Below, in pieces: positions 10,646-22,800 of a stretch of DNA of 64,000 nucleotides. Source of the stretch: Amyelois transitella (lineage: Eukaryota; Arthropoda; Insecta; Lepidoptera; Pyralidae); assembly GCF_032362555.1 (NCBI RefSeq), contig NC_083515.1, forward strand, positions 7,537,001-7,601,000, in the 5' to 3' direction. A program made the position numbers and the translations under genes. A model generated the notes under the pieces. That model saw only the letters and a list, made by a program, of their open reading frames with translations, searched no databases and was not told the origin of the DNA. The stretch's first letter is position 1, and each line of letters opens with the position of its first letter.

Positions 10646-11997
10646 TCAGTGACTGTGTCATGGTCTACTTCCTCCACAACCGGAGTACTCTGATAAGAAT
10701 ATGGATCCTCGTAGTATCTTGGGTCCAGATACTGTTCATTTTTATAATAGTATTCTTGTTCATAATCTGTGTAGTTATAATCATTGTAATCATTATAATA
10801 ATCGAACTCGTTAAGGTTAACTTCGCGTGTTTTAAAATAATTACTCGGAGGAGGATTACCAAACTGTCTCCAATCACGACCCGAAGGTGGTAGAGGTTTT
10901 GACACAAAATGACTAACGCCGCTCATAGGCTTAGGTGTATTATTGGCATTAAATGAAGGTTGAAACTGAGGCCTAGGAGGTATTTTAAATACATTACTAT
11001 TTGGGTTATAACCATGCAAGGGAGCACGCATCATTTGTTGAGTACGTGTTAAGCCGCGGGGTGGCTGGTTCATAGGCATGTTAGACCTCCACCCTTGTGT
11101 CTGAGGCTGTATTGGTTGCGGTCTATAAGGACCAGCCATGTTAAAAGGTGTAGGTTTTGATGGTCCCGGTATATTAGGAGCGTTAAACGGTGTAAATTTA
11201 GGAGTAAAATTATTTAAAGGCAAGTTAAATTGATTACTAGAATGTGCATGAGACCAGTCCTTTCTAGCAGGTCCACCATCATTGCGGTGTTGTAAATATA
11301 AGGTATTTAATTCCTCTTGTACGAATTCTAGAGCCTTTTCCATAGACTCTGGGCGCATGCACCGAATTCTAGATCCAAGAGGGTCTTTAAGGCCTCTCAA
11401 ATAGGCTTGAAGGGTTAATTTTTTGTAAAGCGTTCGTTTAGCCTCGATCGTGGTAGGGACCGTCTCGTGAAGCGAGATAAAAGTCATTATCGTACTAAAA
11501 AGATTTTGGCATCTTTCGTAAAACTCCTGAGGACTACTGGACCCTTGAGTCTGCATGGATAAGTCACTGTATTAAGCGGTCTCATCTCGATGGTCAGCGA
11601 AATTATTAATTAACGCAGCTCTAACACCATTCCAGGTATCCGGGATACCATTAGCATTTATGTACCTCGCGGCGGGTCCCGTGACCTTATTTAAAATTCC
11701 GTTAAGGAGAGCTAGATTAGTTAACTCGTGACCCGGTTCAGCTCTAAAGTAAGTAAGTACCAATTGGTCACATAAACTAATAAATCGAGTTAGTATGTGC
11801 GGATTGCCATCGAATTCCGGCACTAATCTAAGAGATTTATAGATCATATCAACTTCGTTATTCGACATTTCGTTTGATTCTAAATTCCTATTCTCGTCTA
11901 TTACTGCTAGCCTACTTCTATCTCTATTGCTAATATTTAATCTACTGGAACGGGATTCACTTGGATGAAAAATTTTGAAAGCTAAAATAAAACACAC
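10597..11997 (-). pseudogene. gag: Gag of the errantivirus, with one in-frame stop
   Basis: The minus-strand gag frame spans about 466 codons but is interrupted by TAA at 11572-11574; the frame resumes at once without a shift, leaving 141 codons before and about 324 after. The first part has a capsid-like segment (VPEFDGNPHILTRFI..., about residues 58-76), the second continues the capsid domain and then becomes rich in proline, asparagine and glutamine, ending in tyrosine- and aspartate-rich repeats. No CCHC zinc knuckle is present, as in several errantiviruses. The true initiation codon may be the first ATG or the later MSNNEVD. The nonsense codon looks like a single-base substitution. Confidence 0.85.
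10630..10636 (-). promoter_or_regulatory. Candidate -1 ribosomal frameshift site, AAATTTT
   Basis: In the gag frame the codons read GAA AAT TTT CAA, so A AAT TTT fits the X XXY YYZ slippery heptamer. It lies within the 49-base window (10597-10645) where gag and pol frames overlap, and a -1 slip here enters the pol frame exactly. I did not identify a downstream pseudoknot. Confidence 0.55.
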
Positions 11998-12312
11998 ACA
12001 AAGAAAAATTAAAAGGCAAATATATCATGCATAGAGATTGAACAAGATATGAAAACGATATATTAAAATATATTAAAAGGATAGGTTTAGGAATGAAAAT
12101 ATATTAGAGGATTACTTAAAAGGTTAAGTGAGCAAGGACTTGAAAGATTCAAGGACTTACAGCATAGCTTTTTCTTGGACGAATCGATAGCTGGATTCAC
12201 CTCTGGACTGCAGCGCCCGTAGATTCTTGAAGTCTCGATGAAGGCTTGAAAGCTCAACCAGTAGCGATTGGGAGCAACGTTTCGTAAAAACCGATCGCGC
12301 ACTGGCTCGAGT

Positions 12313-12330
12313 TATCCTACCGACTGCGCC
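12313..12330 (-). promoter_or_regulatory. Primer binding site, tRNA-Ser type
   Basis: Directly after the 5' LTR the minus strand reads GGCGCAGTCGGTAGGATA. The 17.6/297 errantiviruses use a PBS of this form, complementary to the 3' end of a serine tRNA. From here to gag (11998-12312) lies the untranslated leader; I see no other gene in it. Confidence 0.75.
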
Positions 12331-12619
12331 AATTATGTGGGCTACAACCGGAGGTCCCAAAAAAAAGCAAAGTTATTTGAAAAGATTTAATTTTAAAGTA
12401 AAAATTACATTTAGTTAATTATTTCTAAGACAATGACAATGATCGAAGTGTGAATCAAAAGTAACATGATTTCCGTATTTCCGATATTGCGAAGCCACCG
12501 TTGACGTCATAGCGAGTCACGCGCTGCACGTTATGCCGACGCTGCACCGCGGGCCGTGTGCAGTGTTGTTTTAGGTCAACGCTGCATCGGCGATCTTCAT
12601 AGATTAGCACCGCGTAACA
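12331..12619 (-). repeat. 5' LTR (right copy), 289 bp
   Basis: Direct repeat of 264-552, apparently identical. It should hold the element's promoter; transcription runs toward lower coordinates. Followed on the host side by CACT at 12620-12623. Confidence 0.95.
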
Positions 12620-12623
12620 CACT

Positions 12624-13590
12624 AGGTAATTTTATTTATAAAATTATGTTTAATATATTTACTTAATAGAAAGTCAGACTTATATTTATTTAATAGAAAG
12701 TCAGAGCATTTCCATTGTGCATTGTATTATTATAGCCTCGCTGGAAATAAATTGTCTTTTTAAGTGTGTATTACCTAATAGCTAAGGTAGAATCACCTAA
12801 GTTTTATAAACGTATACATGTGTGTGTTATGGGTCCATGTTGTTTGCCCACAGATAAACTAAATCAATAGCTCTTGTTTGCATTGGCGATAGATAGCGCT
12901 TTGTCGCGTTGACCTGTGCTTGTTTAGGCCGGGGATTCGCCCTTATCTCCAGCGAAATATCCGACAAACCTTTTACTTCAGAACTATGTAGCGCAACCTT
13001 TTGTATTTTTTTTTTCTACCTTACTGGGTAGAAAACAGAAAACACAATACGGTTCCTGACCCTTAAATTTTTCCTAATTATCCAGGCGAAGTATAAGACT
13101 ATCTTCCTAAAAATTTACGCTTACCTTTGAATCAAGTAGGTACCTAATTTAATAACGGCTCCCAACTCAAATGGGTATAGAAATCTGTATTTTTATAGAA
13201 GTCTTATTTCGAATTTGGAATTCGAATCAAAATCGGAGACGACAAAGGTTAGGTCAAGCGAACTCGAAATCTACGAGCTTGCTAGATGAGAGTTCTGAAT
13301 GTGGATGAAACGAAAGGAAAATTCAGAGATCGTGGGCATCGTGAGAAGTATAAAAATGTAGTCTTTGCTTATCTTCGCGAATATGATGTGTTTATATGAT
13401 ATTTTTCGAATAGCGCTACGACTGAGCGGCACCTAACATAATTCTCACGATAAGACTTGGTTAAATATAACAAACTATATAGATTTATATACATTCATAC
13501 TACCAAGTAAAAAGACTAATAAAAAAAGGTACGTATTATGCAATGAACCTCGTATCCACCGACACAACTTTCATAAAAACGTTGATTCAT
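12624..13590. other. Intergenic DNA upstream of TMEM70
   Basis: No coding sequence recognised. It includes a short duplication of TTTAATAGAAAGTCAGA around 12662-12706 and a degraded RTE LINE 3' end at about 13291-13376 (listed separately). The rest is unassigned AT-rich sequence. Confidence 0.5.
13291..13376 (+). repeat. Decayed RTE LINE 3'-end fragment
   Basis: Matches, with substitutions, the last codons of the intact RTE ORF at 41842-44943 (the segment encoding [15 protein letters not shown]...). It is a dead remnant of that family. Confidence 0.65.
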
Positions 13591-13593
13591 TTT

Positions 13594-13615
13594 TTGACAG
13601 ATATGACAGTGACAG
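13594..13615. promoter_or_regulatory. TGACAG triplet upstream of TMEM70
   Basis: Three TGACAG motifs occur within 22 bases, 125-145 bases before the TMEM70 ATG. Similar TGACA/TGTCA clusters lie upstream of the other host genes here. Regulatory function is inferred. Confidence 0.35.
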
Positions 13616-13737
13616 CCGACGATTTCGTCGCTCGACCGTCGCTCTCCCATTATCAGAACAAAACAATTGTTTGTCATATTTAATAATATTATCTCAATTC
13701 TCATGTATTGAGTTTCTTATTTATATCCTCTTAAAAA

Positions 13738-14926
13738 ATGCTACGATTTTGCTTGCATAAATCTATATCACTTACTAGATCAACAAATCAACATAATCTA
13801 TATAACCAAAAAAGTGCACTCAAAACGCTCTCGATTCTTCACAGTAAATTAGCTCGGAATTATTGTAGTAAGCAATCAGAAGAACATGAAGAAAAGATCT
13901 ACTATGGTCCACTTACTCCTCAAATAAAAGCTGTAAAAGTGTTTTCATTAAGTTCGAGTGTTGCCGGGTTGATGGCTCAACCAATTATCATAAAAGAAGC
14001 CTCCGCGATTGGTAGTACGTCGCTTCTTATAGCGTTGTGCTCAGTAGTGGGCTTCTTCACTTTCGTAACACCTATATTATTACACATTATAACAAAGAAA
14101 TATGTAACAGACATTGTTTATAATCCTGATACTTCTACATACACGGCAACCACAATTAACTTTTTTCTAGCAAGAAAAGAGGTATGTAATTTTTTATGTT
14201 TTTTCTTTTTCCATATTAATATGTGTAGCTAGATGTGAAACTAAGAATTTAGTACCAGGGCCTGCCTGGTACTAAATTTTAAAAAGAAATGCGGCTAAAA
14301 CTACTATTACATTACTATAAAGTTAAAAGATCCCACAACACAGAAAATGTTTTTCATCCTAACCTGACCACTATGGAACAGGACTGAGGAAAGAACATTT
14401 CCACGAACAGTCAATGGAAAAGTTTAAAGGTTTTTAATTGTTTTTTTTTTGGAATGGCTACAACTTTTGTTTTGTTATGTAATGGGTAACTAAAACTCTG
14501 AATCAAAGTTAAACATTATGGTCACCAGAGTATTTGCACCATAACATGTTACTTCAATCTCCTTTTAAGACAATAAAAGGCCTAGTTTTGCTATCTATAC
14601 ATATGTCTATCTGCAAATATAGAGATTGGATACAGAATCCTACATTGTATGTATGCAGCAGTATGTATACAACCAGCCCTACTTGCGACTTTAGCCATTT
14701 AAAATAAGCTTTTTTGCAGATTGAATTCAAACCAGAAGATGTGCAGGTCCCAGATATTCCCGGTATGTTCACAACAATGAATGCTAAAGGCAAGCCTCTG
14801 TTTATTGAAGCAAAACATTTCAGTAATCCTTTACATTATGCCAAAATCATGGGCTATGACAAACCTATGGACTTCAAACTAGGCAACATTGATGATCATC
14901 CTGAAGACAGGAGTAAAGAGAAGTAG
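13738..14926 (+). CDS. TMEM70: TMEM70 homolog, mitochondrial ATP synthase assembly factor, 216 aa
   Basis: Two exons: 13738-14181 and 14720-14926, joined in phase 0 across a GTATGT...TTTTGCAG intron. The N-terminus is basic and rich in serine and lysine (about 1-45), as expected for a mitochondrial targeting peptide. The family core begins with IYYGPLTPQIKAVKVFSLSSS at 54-74. Two membrane segments follow at about 66-84 and 94-118, forming a hairpin, with a soluble C-terminal part facing the matrix. In animals TMEM70 sits in the inner membrane and helps build the c-ring of complex V and parts of complex I. The length is close to that of other insect members. The gene is convergent with MFSD11. 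Assignment rests on the motif and topology, not on a database search. Confidence 0.85.
14246..14278. repeat. Perfect 14-bp inverted repeat in TMEM70 intron
   Basis: Arms AATTTAGTACCAGG and its exact reverse complement, separated by 5 bases. It can form a stem-loop in the intron; origin unknown. Confidence 0.7.
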
Positions 14927-16800
14927 TTTAGGTTATTGTACCTAGTTATTTAGTTTTTTAAATTAAATTATCATGTTAAAAAATAATTTTCTTTAAGAAC
15001 CCTATTCCAATTTTATAAAACATTTTTTTATGAGTAGAATTCTGTAAAACAATGCATATTTATATGTGCACAAATACAATTATTTTTAAAGATTCTTTTG
15101 TGGATAAATCATACATTCATAAAATCATGTCTTTTTGTTATAGACCGAAAGGCCATCTTTCTCTCTTCACAAAATAGTTTACTGGAAAATATATATTATA
15201 TAATCATTCAAGCTGTAAAAAAATAATATTTGACTTACATATTTATCAGAGGGAAAGAGAATCAACACATTCAAAATATAACTTAATTTTTTATTGTTAA
15301 TATCAATTCACTTATTCTAGTAAATTTCATTTAACTATAGGTGTACTATTTAAAATTTAAGCTAGGCTTAAATAATGGCAAATATATCAAACTATATAAA
15401 AAATGTTAATATTCAACATTAATATGAAAATAACATCTTTTTAAAAATAACAATAGATATATATGTATATGGAATGTTTTTTGAATTTAAAAATATATCT
15501 TTATCACTGATATAAAAACAAAACAAAAATCGTCAACTTTTTTCAATGACTAGCTTTCCAATTCGTCTTAGTATAAGAGTTGCAATCTGCATAATGCAAA
15601 CTTTCATAAAAAAAAATACTAACAATGAATGGTCATGCATAACAGACTTACTGGCTTAGCCTGCTATCACACAATTTATAGGATAATAATTTCCATAACA
15701 CTATTTTCCCATCTGTAATCATCAATTTGAAACATGCAATCACAAAAGTAGTTCAAATAATCACAATGACATAAGCAATGCACCTTTTTTATATATGCAG
15801 TATCTCAATACTTAAAATAGGATATATGCAAAAAATTGTATTGCATTTAGGTACTAAGTTAAATTCAATATAAAAATAGTCTTTTATATAAACAAATATA
15901 GAAATAACTTCGTATTAGTTTCATAGAGTATGTAAATGACAAGCAATAACTTTAGTTAATAGCCACACATATTTTTCAGTCCACTTTTAATGTACATATA
16001 TAAGTATATTGAAATCCTCACTCAATATACATCAGTCAATACTTTCATACATCTTCAAATTTTATCATTTTGTTACACATTTTTAATGACATTATTTAAT
16101 TTAATTTATGAACTTTAAGAATGAATTATGCTAGATTTTTATTTATTACATACCTTAAATCTATGTATAGATTCTTCTTTACTATTATTTAATCTTTATA
16201 TTATACATATGTAGTTACACATTAAGGAGTGTAATTGAATAATATTTTACAATAAGGACATAATAGCTATGGTTGCTTTGCTTACACACTACACAATTGA
16301 AGACAGAATCACATCTGTTGTACATGATACAACAGATGTTGTCTGGGTTTTGCTGCTTTCAAAGCCAGATTACCATAAGACCATTTAAAATGTCTCCTAT
16401 CAACCTGCTTAAGATAAGAATTCTAGACTTTGTAGTTTGTTATCAACACATACTACGTCTTTATCTCATATTGGGTAGACATAGTCTCGAAGAGATTTCA
16501 AGGAATTGGATGGCTTAATGAAAGAATTAAGATTCAGATAGTAATACGTTGCTAGCCCATCGCCTAAAGAAGAATCTCAAGTTTAGAAGCCTTTTTGATT
16601 GACTTTTACAATATGCGCGGGAAAAGAAGCTATTAGCACACTATGTTTTTCTTCGCTACCAGACCAGCACGGGAGCTTATATGGAGCAAATATGGACTGG
16701 CAACTTTACCTTTAAGCTAGATGATCGCAGTCTCCAATTCCAAAATCACTTAATTCCGTATTCGAGTTTAGAACGCGGTCAGTCCATAAGTATTCTTGCT
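14927..16800. other. Convergent intergenic region TMEM70-MFSD11
   Basis: Very AT-rich; should hold the 3' UTRs of both genes. No coding sequence recognised. It includes one diverged copy of the RTE-partner short element at about 16450-16660. Confidence 0.55.
16450..16660 (-). repeat. RTE-partner short element, diverged copy
   Basis: Family diagnostic blocks are recognisable on the plus strand as reverse complements: a TATCTCATATTGGGTAGAC-like tail, GTTGCTAGCCCATCGCCTAA, and GAATCTCAAGTTT. About as diverged as an old copy; see the complete copy at 41569-41821. Confidence 0.7.
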
Positions 16801-19800
16801 CTAGTCGTAATGCAGAGCGTTGTCCGCGAGCGCGTGCGTGGCGGGCGACGGCTTGTCGTCGAGCGCGTCGAGAGCGGCCGCGCGCGCCCGCGCCCGCGCG
16901 CGCCACTCCACGCGGCAGAAGGTGGCCGTGCCCAGCGACGCCAGCACGCCCAGCACCGCCAGCTGCACCGTCAGCAGCGCCTTCGACGAGTAGAAGAAGC
17001 ATGCGGCCGCCGCTAGAGACTGAAATTATATAACGGTTAACAGATTCCGCAATATGCTTACGTTCATTGAGCACGGGCACTCCTCTTTTCTATGTCAATG
17101 TTATAGCAATAGTATTTTTCAAAAGTGCCACTTCACTTTGTACACACATGTTGAATGGAAAAGATGTTTGTTTCTGATTGACCCAGATTAAAAAAGTGTT
17201 GATTATACACGCAAACAACACAGTCGGTCAATCATCGCCTTGTCTTATTGTATCAGCACGAAGTAAGGATAGTATGTCAATTTCTCGACACTTCAAAGAT
17301 AATTTAATAAAATATTGTTCAGTGTATCTTTCCAGGAAATTTATCTGCCAATAATAAAATAAGTAGGTCATTTATATAGGTACTTTAGTCCTACTTTATT
17401 TGCCTCTTATGATATTATTTTATAATAAAGTGAGTTTAATGATATCTGCTAAAAACCATAGACCATTCCTAACTCTTTATGTCTATTATTTGTAAAAAAA
17501 AGTCCTCAATCGAGCCAATGGACTTGTAACTAAGAACGCCGGGGAGACAAAATGTCGAAAACCGTATTTCGGTCCTCGAAGCAAAGTAAACACCTAAGAG
17601 CATAGTGCAAACGTTGTAAGCGAGACATTAGACATCCTTACCTGAGTAAATTTGAACAGAGCAAACGCCGACGTGCTATTATCAGGATAGTTCCCTCCCA
17701 AAATGGAGTAAATCTGAGTGTTGAAGCAGGCGTCTCCGAAGCCCAGCAGGAAGCTGCAGAACATCGCGAGGTACGCCGAGGGCGTGATGTAGGAGACCTG
17801 GTCCGTGTCCCCGAACGGGGCCTCGGCCGGCAGGTTGATGAAGATGAGGAAGAAACTGATCAGGTGGATCACGTAGCCCATGATCACGATGGGGTCGCGG
17901 CCCCATCTGGTCGTCTTGTTTCCCAAAATGCCGAATAATGCGCCCCCTAAAATATGAACAAGTTAATTATTTCACCAGTTCAATGTAAGCATCTATAGAA
18001 ATTTTTGTAACCTATGGTTAAGTCTTTAATACAGTGAATGAGTATGCCATAGATATAAAACATTTAATTTGTTTATATTTCTAGGCTGACATGATTACGA
18101 TGAAAACTTAGTATGCACGGACATGACAAATTGTTGGTACCTACCTACTATTATAACTTCAAACCTGCTAACATTAGGTACATAGTTGAAAGCATTTACT
18201 ACTTAGTATTAGTATAATTGATATTTTATTAGTAGTTTATGCAAAATAAACGCATTATTATTACAAAACTTGGATTGGTGTAGAAATATGCCGTTACGAG
18301 TCATAAAATGCGTGTGTACCGGGTGCATTTTTGCAACATTTGACTCATTTGACATAGATACCAAATATGAATAGCACCTTTACGATGTTGCACGGCCAAT
18401 GCAGATTTTATTATTTATGGCGACATCTTTATCCTTAAACCGATAAGACCACTTTAAAATATCAGTAACAAATATAAAGTCAACTTACTAAGAAAACGAT
18501 CAAGGCGATCGATATCCTTATAAGTATTTATCATATTGCGTATGGATAGATAACTTAATCCTAAATTAAACTATTGAAAAACATAGTTAGAACAGATAAA
18601 TATCTCAATGGCCTTAATGATTTTGAAGATAGTTGATTGAGAAATAATTTCTTATAATGATTAAAGATAACGATTGCAACAAAACAATGTCAATAAATAC
18701 ATACGGTACGATTTATTGACATTGTTTTGTATTTCGTAAGAAAGCTTCTTATTATAAAAATATCACTTCGCTTTATTTGTACATATTACCTTTAAAAACA
18801 AATTGTGAGATAAAAATAAGTTGTTACAGATGTATGCCACTTAACTGATAATGTCTCATCATCATAATACAAATATGAAAAAACACTTGAAAAGTACATA
18901 TATTCTATAGTTTTAACTTCTAGAGTTTTAGAGATGATAAACTTATCAATAACATAATAATATAAAAAACTCCATAACATACAAAGATTTTATACTTTTC
19001 TACTTATGGACAAATTGGACTTGCAGACATAATTTTATCTCCCAAAGATTTAAGGATCAATTTATTTATTACATTTATACATACTTAATATGTTTTATAA
19101 TCTAAACACGTCTATATCCCTTGCGGGGTAGACAGAGCCAACGGTTTTGAAAACGCGGATAGGCTACATTCAGCTGTTTGGTTTCAAATAATGACAGGCT
19201 GCTAGCCCATCGTCTAAAAGAAGAATCCCATTTTATAAGCCTGTCCCTTAGTGCCTTCTACGACATTCATGGGAAAGAGATGAAGTGGTCCTGAAGTTTG
19301 CACTTGATGAATGTGCTCATTTCCTAATTCGCCTTTTATGAGATGGAGTCATCCTCTTCTAAAGTACCGAGAACCACACGGCATTAAAAACAAGCATTAC
19401 TCACCCAATACCTCTCCCAAGCCGATGAACACACCAGACAGACCGACAAGTTGCTTGGCGTTCTCCCCCATGGCCGTGGTGAAACCGATGCTTGGGCTGT
19501 ATACCCCGCTGAAGAACGACAACTCTACGCCTGGAAGAAAAAAACGCAGTTTGGAATATTTCTCTATCTCCTTATCGGATCGCCATCAATTACCACTCCT
19601 AGAAGCTTTAGAGCAATTTTATAAAACATATATTCAATTTATAAATAGACGTCTCTCACTGTTTTTGTGTTTTACTACTTTGCAACTAAAAGCTTGCAAG
19701 AATAAAACTGATTTTTGCCTAATAGTCCGAGAAAGATGCGTGATAAAATTTGTAAGTAGGTATGTAATCTAGCCTTGCAAACAAATGTTGCGTTCAACGA

Positions 19801-22800
19801 AAAAGGGGTCCAGCCCCTGTAGCATATTAATATAACTGTACAGCGATAGATTGTCGCGCGATGAAAACTCGCGTTGCTCGTGCCTTGCTACGAAGGCAGC
19901 TGTTTATGAAAACTGGACTCTCGTGTGGATCACCACAAATAAACTACTTTAGAATAGAATAGATTTATTTTCAAAATTGGATACAAGGTATCACTTATTG
20001 ACGGCACATCACTTAAATCTAATTGTAACTACGGCGGAACAAACTATATTGCAGCATTTTCATCGGACGTCAATTTACATCTTTTCTGGTAAACTTTTTA
20101 AATTTACGTGTCTAAATCTTGTACTGTTTGAAATTGTGATTCTTACCAGTGTAAATAAAACAAACACTGAGCAGCATCATGTCTTTGGTGCAGAACAACC
20201 TCAGCGCTCCTTTGAAAGCCTCCAGGGGACCATCTGCTTCTGGTGGATTCTGAAATATAATGTGAATTTCATCAGAACTTTGTAAAGTAATAAAAAAATA
20301 TTTATTTAGTTACTTAACGCGATCTCCAACTGACTAGTTTCTGAACGCAGCTTCGATCACGTTATACTAAGATTCCGGTTCAACGAGGGGAATTTCCAAG
20401 AGAAATAAGTGTCTTTATTTACACACTGCATACAGACCTTTGCATTTAAAATAAGTATGTATCTATTAAATAAGTATAAAAGCTACCTTAGCATCGAGTT
20501 CCGGCACGCGTCGCACCGGCCGCAGCAGTATCAGGAACACGATCCCGACGGCGCAGAGGGCGCTGAGCACGCCGAACACCACGTTACGGGTCTCCAGATC
20601 TATATGGCTCTTGCCTTGGAATTTTATGAACACGAACAGGTTGCCGAAGAACAGGCTGCAAAGAAAAATATATTAGGTACTTTAGTGTCTGCTTGTATTA
20701 AATAACGTAAGGATTGTAGTTTAGGCCAATAATATTGGGCCGGTGGTCAAATCGGCAAGGTGCCCGTTTAAAATGCGTGATGCTCATGGAGATAAGTTCA
20801 AATCCAACTTCGGCCATATAATAATAGCCAAAGACTCTTTTCTGAATTATGCAGGTACATTAGTTGGAGTTCTAACCGATGCTTTAAGTAGTTAGACCAA
20901 TTCAAGAAGATCGTCAGCAAGGTTAATATTAAGCAAGACGGCCATATCACCGATTTTAAACATTTATTGCATTTGGACAAGGAAAATATTATGGTCAAGC
21001 GAGTTGTCACACATCGCACGTTTTGAGGTGAATCCTTGACAATCCTTGCCAGGTTATTTATAATTAAATTATGCATTCAAATGAAAATTGTTAACATTTT
21101 TCTTTTGAACTTGACTGTACCTTGTTGCAATATTATGAAGCTATAAATTGTGACTCGTTTATGCTTCATAATACCCCATTTATCTTGTTGCATAGAAGCA
21201 ACAATGTCACCAAGGCAAGGACATCTAATGTTAATCAAAATCAAACATTAATCAAATCCTACCTGCACTGTAGCATAGCCCAGAATATTCCCGAATTCCT
21301 GGATATAGTTTCTGAGTCGCTGTTTATAGTGAGATAGTTTCCCTGACCCGTCCAGATGGCGGCAGCGCCGGCGCCGATCATCACGCTGGCCGCGTAGAGG
21401 AGCCATGTGCGAGGAAACAGGAAAGACACTATAAAGAACCTGCAAAAAAGAGCTTGACCTTAGAGATCGTGATTAAAATCACAACTAGATTCCGGATTTT
21501 ATAAATGAACACTGAAATGTCTAGAATGTTAACATTGAGGAGTTCAACTCAGAATACCTTTTTAAACTACACGTTAATAATGAAATAAGATTGGGTTTTT
21601 GCTTCTTAAATTTATTGTGCAAAATTCAACATTTTAATATTTTTCTTTCATGATCTAAGAGATCTGGCCACTCAGTTAACCCTGTCAGGTGACTAATTTT
21701 TATACTATATCAATCTAAAATGTAAAATGGTGTAAAGGAAATGTAAAGGAGTTACTTATTAAAAAAATATTCAGGTTTGAGCAACAGAGTGAAGGAGTCG
21801 TTAATTTACTTTGCAAGTTATAAGACAGCGCAGCGACAATGCGTTTTACAATTTTATAGTACCTTTCATACATATCTTATTGGTTTTATGACTGTTTCTG
21901 CATAATATATTTATGAAAGAAGTAGGTATTATATAACATATTGCATAACGCTTTTACGAAAAACATAAATTGAATTACATAGGTATTTTTAACCTTAAGC
22001 AGGATAAGGTATTGCCAGATAAGTACACATGGATTTCGATTTATTTACTACTTTTCATAAACTATATACTAAATAATTAATTTACCACGAGTAATAAATG
22101 GTTGGTACATGGCATGGGTGATGCAATCTCAATTATCATTATTTTATTAGCCTTACTATATAGACTGGATTACTATGTTCTAATAATTGATATAATTAAT
22201 ATAATCATTAGCCTGAAAAGCGGTCAGTTCAAGAGGTTAATTGTTCTTAAATTCAAACAAAACAAGAACATATTTAAAGTAGCTACTTAAGCGGTTTAAA
22301 GATTACTTGGACACAAAAAATTGCAGAAGTACCTAAGTAATAACAGAGCGAAGTCACGTTCATCTGTATGGTGGAATTGAGATTCAGATAAAGAAAATTC
22401 CGATTTTTTTTTTGCCTTTTTCCTAGTACATAGAACACATGGGAATTATACAGAAACCTTTTTCCGAAAACTAGTACAGCTGTAAATCATTTCAATAGGT
22501 GTCAAATTTTCATTTATATTCACAAACAAAAGAAGTATGCTATACAGAGATCGTGGCAAGTGGAAAGATGAAGTCTCTATCTACCTTAAGGAAACTCTTA
22601 AGTGGAGTGATTGTATGCGATGTCTCATATTCACTCATGCTGCCCACTCTTGCCAATGACTAGGACAATAGATGTAAATGAAAGTGAAGACCTTGGGCGT
22701 GCGGTAAAGGTTTCAAAATATTTAATACACTCTTAGCAAATAGGTGTTTGTATTGTCGCTTGCCAATAACATAATTACTTTCATTGTATAATTTAAATTG

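Larger units (their letters stand above)
264..12619 (-). mobile_element. Errantivirus-like Ty3/gypsy LTR retrotransposon, with nested LINE
   Basis: Complete endogenous retrovirus-like element read on the minus strand: 5' LTR (12331-12619), primer binding site, gag, pol (protease, RT, RNase H, integrase), env, polypurine tract, 3' LTR (264-552). The 4-base host sequence CACT flanks it at 260-263 and 12620-12623. A LINE of opposite orientation (about 3581-8294) splits pol, so the element itself is about 7.6 kb. By eye the LTRs show no difference, which points to recent insertion. The PBS and the presence of env place it near the 17.6/297/gypsy errantiviruses of insects. An in-frame stop in gag and the LINE mean this copy should not be autonomous; env is open along its whole length. 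Confidence 0.95.
17947..19404. other. MFSD11 intron 6
   Basis: Contains a perfect hairpin at 18681-18728 and, at its upstream (right) end, a complete-looking short RTE-partner element that finishes about 17 bases from the splice donor. No other gene seen. Confidence 0.6.

Noticed and set aside
10627-10893. Hydrophobic plus-strand ORF opposite gag
   Set aside because: Its Ile/Val-rich product is the complement of the Asn/Asp/Tyr-repeat codons of gag.
16681-17080. Plus-strand ORF and second minus-strand frame over MFSD11 exon 8
   Set aside because: They cover a GC-rich exon in the wrong frame; the in-phase frame gives the expected last membrane helix and stop.
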